From Sinomonas atrocyanea (GTDB taxonomy: Bacteria > Actinomycetota > Actinomycetes > Actinomycetales > Micrococcaceae): a stretch of DNA of 64,000 nt. Where the stretch lies: the NCBI RefSeq assembly GCF_030811715.1, contig NZ_JAUSRH010000002.1, positions 434,001 through 498,000 on the forward strand. The letters run 5' to 3'. Each line of letters starts with the position of its first letter. The first letter of the stretch is position 1. The position numbers and the translations under genes are program-made. Below are positions 60,373 through 64,000 of the stretch, piece by piece. The notes beneath the pieces are model-generated. The model did not search any database. It was not told the origin of the DNA and worked only from the letters and a program-made list of their open reading frames with translations.

Positions 60373-61476
60373 TCAGCCGCCGATGGCGGACATCGAGCGG
60401 TCCGGCTGCACGAAGCCGTCGGCACCGAGGCCCGTGTGGTCCATCCCGTGGGCGCGCGGCTTGAGCCACATCGCCTCCTGCCACCGCCGGGCCACCTGCT
60501 CATCCGAGGCCCCCGATCGCAGGAGCCCGCGGAGGTCCACCTCCTCGTGGGAGAAGAGGCAGCTCATGACCTTGCCCTCGGCCGTGATGCGGGTGCGCTT
60601 GCAGTCGGCGCAGAACGGCTCGGTCACCGAGGCGATGATCCCGACGGTGCCGAGCAGGACGCCGTCGTCCTTGCCCCGCACCTCGAACCGCTCGGCGGGC
60701 GCGCCGTCGCGGTCCCTTGGGTCGGGGGAGAGGCCGAAGCGCTCCGAGAGCAGCCCGCGGACCTCGCCGGCGGTGACCATGCCGTCGCGGGTCCACCCGT
60801 GGTCGGCGTCGAGGGGCATCTGCTCGATGAACCGCAGCTCGTAGCCGCGCTCGAGGCACCAGGCGAGCAGGTCAGCGCCGTCGGCGTCGTTGATCCCGCG
60901 CATGAGCACGGAGTTGATCTTGATCGGGCCGAGCCCCGCCGCGTCGGCGGCCTCGATCCCGGCCAGGACCCGATCGAAGAACGGGCGGCGGGCCAGCCTG
61001 GCGAAGGTCTCCGGGTGCAGGGTGTCGAGCGAGACGTTGATGCGCGTGAGGCCCGCGGCCTTGAGCGCGGCGGCCTTGGCGTCGAGGCCAACGGCGTTGG
61101 TCGTGAGGGCGATGGGCAGGTCCGGATGCGCCGCGCGCAGCGCCGCGACGATGTCCGTCAGGTCCGCGCGCACGAGCGGCTCGCCGCCGGTGAGGCGCAG
61201 TTCCCGGACCCCGAGCAGGCCGACGCCGATCCCCACGACCCGGACGATCTCCTCGGCGGACAGGAGCGCGTCCTTCGCGAGCCAGGGCAGGCCCTCGGCC
61301 GGCATGCAGTAGGAGCAGCGCAGGTTGCACTTGTCGGTGAGCGAGAGGCGCATGTCCGTCGCGACCCGGCCGTACCGGTCCTCGAGCCCCGTCAGGCCCG
61401 CAGGCCTGTCCGCCGCCAGCGCCCCGGCCGGCGGGTCGGAGGCGCGCACCTGCGGCATCCCGAGCTCAACACCCAT
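60373..61476 (-). CDS. moaA: GTP 3',8-cyclase MoaA
   Basis: A 367-residue radical SAM enzyme, first step of molybdenum cofactor synthesis. The SAM cluster cysteines are C50, C54 and C57 in TDKCNLRCSYCMPAEG; the second cluster is in EPFCADCKRTRITAEGKV with a further Cys in MSCLFS. It ends in the conserved di-glycine (SAIGG) needed for catalysis. A long N-terminal extension of about 30 residues precedes the domain. TACTGT six bases before the ATG suggests a leaderless start. Confidence 0.96.
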   Translation of the reverse strand: MGVELGMPQVRASDPPAGALAADRPAGLTGLEDRYGRVATDMRLSLTDKCNLRCSYCMPAEGLPWLAKDALLSAEEIVRVVGIGVGLLGVRELRLTGGEPLVRADLTDIVAALRAAHPDLPIALTTNAVGLDAKAAALKAAGLTRINVSLDTLHPETFARLARRPFFDRVLAGIEAADAAGLGPIKINSVLMRGINDADGADLLAWCLERGYELRFIEQMPLDADHGWTRDGMVTAGEVRGLLSERFGLSPDPRDRDGAPAERFEVRGKDDGVLLGTVGIIASVTEPFCADCKRTRITAEGKVMSCLFSHEEVDLRGLLRSGASDEQVARRWQEAMWLKPRAHGMDHTGLGADGFVQPDRSMSAIGG

Positions 61477-61488
61477 GCGTCTACAGTA
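61477..61488 (-). promoter_or_regulatory. Leaderless-type promoter of moaA-moaD
   Basis: On the minus strand TACTGT (61483-61488) is followed by six bases and the ATG at 61476, with no Shine-Dalgarno sequence. Confidence 0.5.
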
Positions 61489-61530
61489 CGCGAGTGGCGC
61501 CCGCCACGCGCCGGCCGACCCCGGGGGACC

Positions 61531-61542
61531 TATTCTGGTGCC
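61531..61542 (+). promoter_or_regulatory. Leaderless-type promoter of the molybdoenzyme gene
   Basis: TATTCT (61531-61536), a good -10, is followed by six bases and the ATG at 61543. It is back to back with the moaA promoter, 43 bases away, so a single regulator could serve both. Confidence 0.6.
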
Positions 61543-63126
61543 ATGAGCGCAGGACCCGAGCCCCTGCCCGCGCCGCCGGGGCAGCGACGCGCCGCCCGGG
61601 TCCGGGGCCTGGCAGCCGCCGGAGCAGGCATCGTCGCGGCCGCCGCCGGCGTGCTCTCCGGGGAGCTCGCCGCCGGCCTCCTCAGCCCGTCCCTGAGCCC
61701 GGTCTCCGCCGTGGGCAGCGCCGTCACGGACCTCGCACCGCCCGCGGCGAAGGACTGGGCCATCCAGACCTTCGGCACCGGGGACAAGGCCTTCCTCGTC
61801 ACCGCAATCGGCGTCGTCCTCGCGCTCGTCGGCGCCGCCGCAGGCCTCCTCGAGCTCCGCCGGTCGGGGGCGGGGGCCGCGGTCGCGGGGGCCGTCGGCC
61901 TCGCGGGCCTCGTGGCCGTGGCCACCCGCTCGCTCGGTGCGCCGGCAGCGTGGACCTGCGCGCTCCTGGCGGGGGCCGTGGCAGTGGCGCTGCTCCGCTG
62001 GCTCGTGGGCCGCCTCCGGCGGGAGGCCGGCCCGCCCGGGCAGGCGCCGGCGGGGTTGCCCCGGCGGGGCTTCCTGCAGGCCCTGACCGGCACGGCGGCC
62101 GGGGTCGCGCTGGGAGGTGTCCTGACCGGCGTCGTCCGCAGCGCCTCCCTCGCGGCGGACGCGGCCCGCGCCGCCCTCCGGCTCCCCGCCCCGGCCCAGC
62201 CGGCCCCGCCCATCCCGGCCGCGGCCAGCGTCGGCGTGCCGGGCGTGAGCGACCTCGTCACCCCGAACACCGGCTTCTACCGGATCGACACCGCGTTCGT
62301 CGTCCCCTCGGTCGACCCGGGCAGCTGGCGCCTGGCGGTCACCGGGCTCGTCGAGCAGCCGGTGACGATCACCTGGGCCGACCTCCTCGCCCAGCCCCTC
62401 GTGGAGCGGTACGTGACCCTGACCTGCGTCTCCAACGAGGTCGGCGGAGACCTCGTGGGCAACGCCCGCTGGCTCGGCTGGCCCGTGCGGGAGCTGCTCG
62501 CCCGCGCGCGCCCCAGGGCCGGGGCGGACATGGTCCTCTCCCGCAGCGTCGACGGGTTCACCGCGGGCACCCCGCTCGAGGCCCTCACCGACCCTGGGCG
62601 CGACGCACTCCTGGCCATCGGGATGAATGGGGAGCCGCTCCCGCCCGAGCACGGGTTCCCCGTCCGGCTCGTGGTCCCCGGGCTGTACGGCTACGTCTCC
62701 GCGACGAAGTGGGTCACCGAGCTCAAGGTCACCACCTTCGCGGCCGACCAGGCCTACTGGAGCACCCGCGGCTGGAGCGAGAAGGGCCCGATCAAGACCG
62801 CCTCGAGGATCGACGTGCCCCGCCGCGGCAGCCGGGTCGCCGCCGGGGAGGTCGTGGTCGCCGGCGTCGCGTGGGCCCAGCACCGCGGCATCTCGCGCGT
62901 GGAGGTCAGGGTGGACGACGGCGCATGGCAGCAGGCGCGGCTCGGCACCGGCATCTCGCGCGACACCTGGTACCAGTGGGCCGCGCCGGTCCGCCTGGCC
63001 GCGGGACGGCACCGCATCGCCGTCCGCGCGACCGACGGCGACGGGCAGGTCCAGACATCAGAGCTCGCCCCGCCCGCCCCCGACGGGGCGACGGGGTACG
63101 AGATCATCGAGGTGGAGGCCACATGA
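61543..63126 (+). CDS. Membrane-anchored sulfite-oxidase-family molybdoenzyme
   Basis: A 527-residue protein. About 20-155 contains four membrane helices. A twin-arginine-like RRGFLQALTG (R174-R175) starts another hydrophobic stretch. About 235-430 is the molybdopterin domain with the Mo-ligand Cys C295 in VTLTCVSNEVGGD and the GYVSATKWVTELKV end. About 430-527 is the Mo-co dimerisation Ig-like domain (RGISRVEVRVDDGAWQQARL). Likely an exported oxidoreductase of the sulfite oxidase/YedY type; substrate unknown. Overlaps moeA by ATGA and faces moaA. Confidence 0.9.
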   Translation: MSAGPEPLPAPPGQRRAARVRGLAAAGAGIVAAAAGVLSGELAAGLLSPSLSPVSAVGSAVTDLAPPAAKDWAIQTFGTGDKAFLVTAIGVVLALVGAAAGLLELRRSGAGAAVAGAVGLAGLVAVATRSLGAPAAWTCALLAGAVAVALLRWLVGRLRREAGPPGQAPAGLPRRGFLQALTGTAAGVALGGVLTGVVRSASLAADAARAALRLPAPAQPAPPIPAAASVGVPGVSDLVTPNTGFYRIDTAFVVPSVDPGSWRLAVTGLVEQPVTITWADLLAQPLVERYVTLTCVSNEVGGDLVGNARWLGWPVRELLARARPRAGADMVLSRSVDGFTAGTPLEALTDPGRDALLAIGMNGEPLPPEHGFPVRLVVPGLYGYVSATKWVTELKVTTFAADQAYWSTRGWSEKGPIKTASRIDVPRRGSRVAAGEVVVAGVAWAQHRGISRVEVRVDDGAWQQARLGTGISRDTWYQWAAPVRLAAGRHRIAVRATDGDGQVQTSELAPPAPDGATGYEIIEVEAT

Positions 63127-64000
63127 CGCATTCCGACTCCGGCGCCGCGCCCGCCGCGCCCGCCGCGCCCGCCGCGCCTGCCGGGGCCCGCCCGCACGGG
63201 CACGGCCACGGGCACCGCAGCGTCGAGGAGCACCGCGAGCGGCTCGCCCGGCTCCTGGCCCCGCTCGCGGACCGGGCCGCCCAGGACCGCTCCCTCGACG
63301 CGGCCTTCGGCACCGCCCTCGCCGCCGACCTCGCGGCCCCGGGAAGCCTTCCGCCCTTCGACAACTCCCAGATGGACGGCTTCGCCGTGTGCTCGTCGGA
63401 CCCCGGCTCCGGGGATCCGACCGGGCCCGGCCTGCGCCGGTTCACGGTGGCAGCGCCCATCCCGGCGGGCGCCGCCCCGCCGCCTCTGCGCCCCGGCCAC
63501 GCCGCGCCGATCATGACGGGCGCCATGCTCCCCGCGGGCGCGGACGCGGTGGTCCGGGTCGAGCTGGCCGTTCCCTCCGGCTACCCGCCCGAGGGGGCGG
63601 CCGTGGACCTTCCCGCGGTCGAGCCGGGGACCTACGTGCGGCGCGCCGGAAGCGACGTGGTGGCCGGCGCCGTCGTGCTCCCTGCCGGGACAGCGCTCGG
63701 TCCGGCGCAGCTCGGGCTCGCCGCCGGCCTGGGACTGTCCATGCTGCGGGTGCGGCCGCCGCTGCGCGCGGCGCTCGTGAGCACCGGGGCCGAGCTCGCG
63801 GTCCCCGGGCGCCCCCTGGGCCCAGGGCAGATCCACGACGCCAACGGGGCGCTCCTGCACGCGGCGCTGCGCGAAGGCGGGGTGGAGGCGCGCGCGGTCG
63901 CGGTGCGCAGCGACGAGCCGGCCGAGCTGCGCGCCGCCCTCGAGGGGCTCGCCCGCGGACCCGAGCGGCCGGACCTCCTCATCACCACCGGCGGGGTCTC
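63123..64000 (+). CDS. moeA: Molybdopterin molybdenumtransferase MoeA, N-terminal part (runs off window)
   Basis: The first 292 codons are visible; the frame is open to the end of the window. After a His/Ala/Pro-rich leader of about 35 residues, the family motifs follow: LPPFDNSQMDGFAV, APIMTGAMLPAGADAVVRVE, AALVSTGAELAVPG and LLITTGGV at the edge. MoeA inserts molybdate into adenylated molybdopterin. The HGHGHGH run near residues 26-32 could bind metal. ATG overlaps the stop of the molybdoenzyme gene. Confidence 0.95.
   Translation, partial: MTHSDSGAAPAAPAAPAAPAGARPHGHGHGHRSVEEHRERLARLLAPLADRAAQDRSLDAAFGTALAADLAAPGSLPPFDNSQMDGFAVCSSDPGSGDPTGPGLRRFTVAAPIPAGAAPPPLRPGHAAPIMTGAMLPAGADAVVRVELAVPSGYPPEGAAVDLPAVEPGTYVRRAGSDVVAGAVVLPAGTALGPAQLGLAAGLGLSMLRVRPPLRAALVSTGAELAVPGRPLGPGQIHDANGALLHAALREGGVEARAVAVRSDEPAELRAALEGLARGPERPDLLITTGGV

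Overview
The window reads as one stretch of chromosome from a very GC-rich actinobacterium. Gene order (frr-cdsA ... dxr-rseP-ispG-GNAT ... proS ... rimP-nusA-ylxR-infB-rbfA-truB-ribF-rpsO-pnp-M16 peptidase), frequent GTG starts, short actinobacterial NusA and RseP forms, LGFP repeats and many leaderless-type promoters point to a Micrococcales member, most like the Arthrobacter/Sinomonas group (Micrococcaceae). The family assignment is an inference from gene order and protein character. No tRNA, rRNA, insertion sequence, integrase, CRISPR array or phage gene was seen.

Layout. 1-1858: end of frr, cdsA and a DivIVA-domain protein. 1900-7909: a LytS-type kinase/LytTR regulator operon that also carries a small membrane protein and a sodium/solute symporter, facing a second small DUF485 protein plus acetate-type symporter, with a CRP/GlxR-type site between them. 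8071-12826: a small membrane protein, an Lrp/AsnC regulator and a divergent branched-chain 2-oxoacid dehydrogenase operon (E1 alpha, E1 beta, E2). 13113-16673: a large secreted beta-propeller/ASH/LGFP-repeat protein behind a structured upstream region. 16726-25252: a TetR regulator with two palindromic sites and a leucine-degradation gene set (carboxyltransferase, biotin carboxylase, acyl-CoA dehydrogenase, two CoA-transferase subunits, MaoC dehydratase, CitE-type lyase). This matches the content of the Mycobacterium tuberculosis Rv2495c-Rv2506 region. Together with the dehydrogenase it can be read as a path from branched-chain 2-oxoacids to acetoacetate and acetyl-CoA, while the symporters bring in short carboxylates.

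25284-30882: GyrI-like protein, dxr, site-2 protease, YciI protein, ispG and an acetyltransferase. 30911-36715: a lipoprotein, then a probable nitrogen-oxide module: DUF2249 protein, a divergent Cys-containing winged-helix regulator, a polytopic membrane protein, and a copper nitrite reductase fused to a membrane domain and an extra blue-copper domain. 36861-42651: proS, a TSUP exporter, a PLP decarboxylase, an APH(6)/hydroxyurea-type kinase and a VIT-family transporter. 42718-56905: DUF4439 protein and the translation/RNA operon region rimP to pnp plus an M16 peptidase. 57008-59977: an ABC exporter with a LolA-like protein. 60066-64000: moaD, moaA, a membrane-anchored sulfite-oxidase-type molybdoenzyme and the start of moeA.

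Core housekeeping genes are interrupted by two catabolic or respiratory inserts (1900-25252 and 31683-36715) without visible mobility genes or obvious base-composition change. The least ordinary items are the nitrite reductase fusion and its duplicated 3' end, the four-copy palindromic repeat at 56918-57004, the LGFP/propeller protein and its leader, and a recurring TANNNT-6/7 nt-start codon arrangement that implies many leaderless mRNAs.
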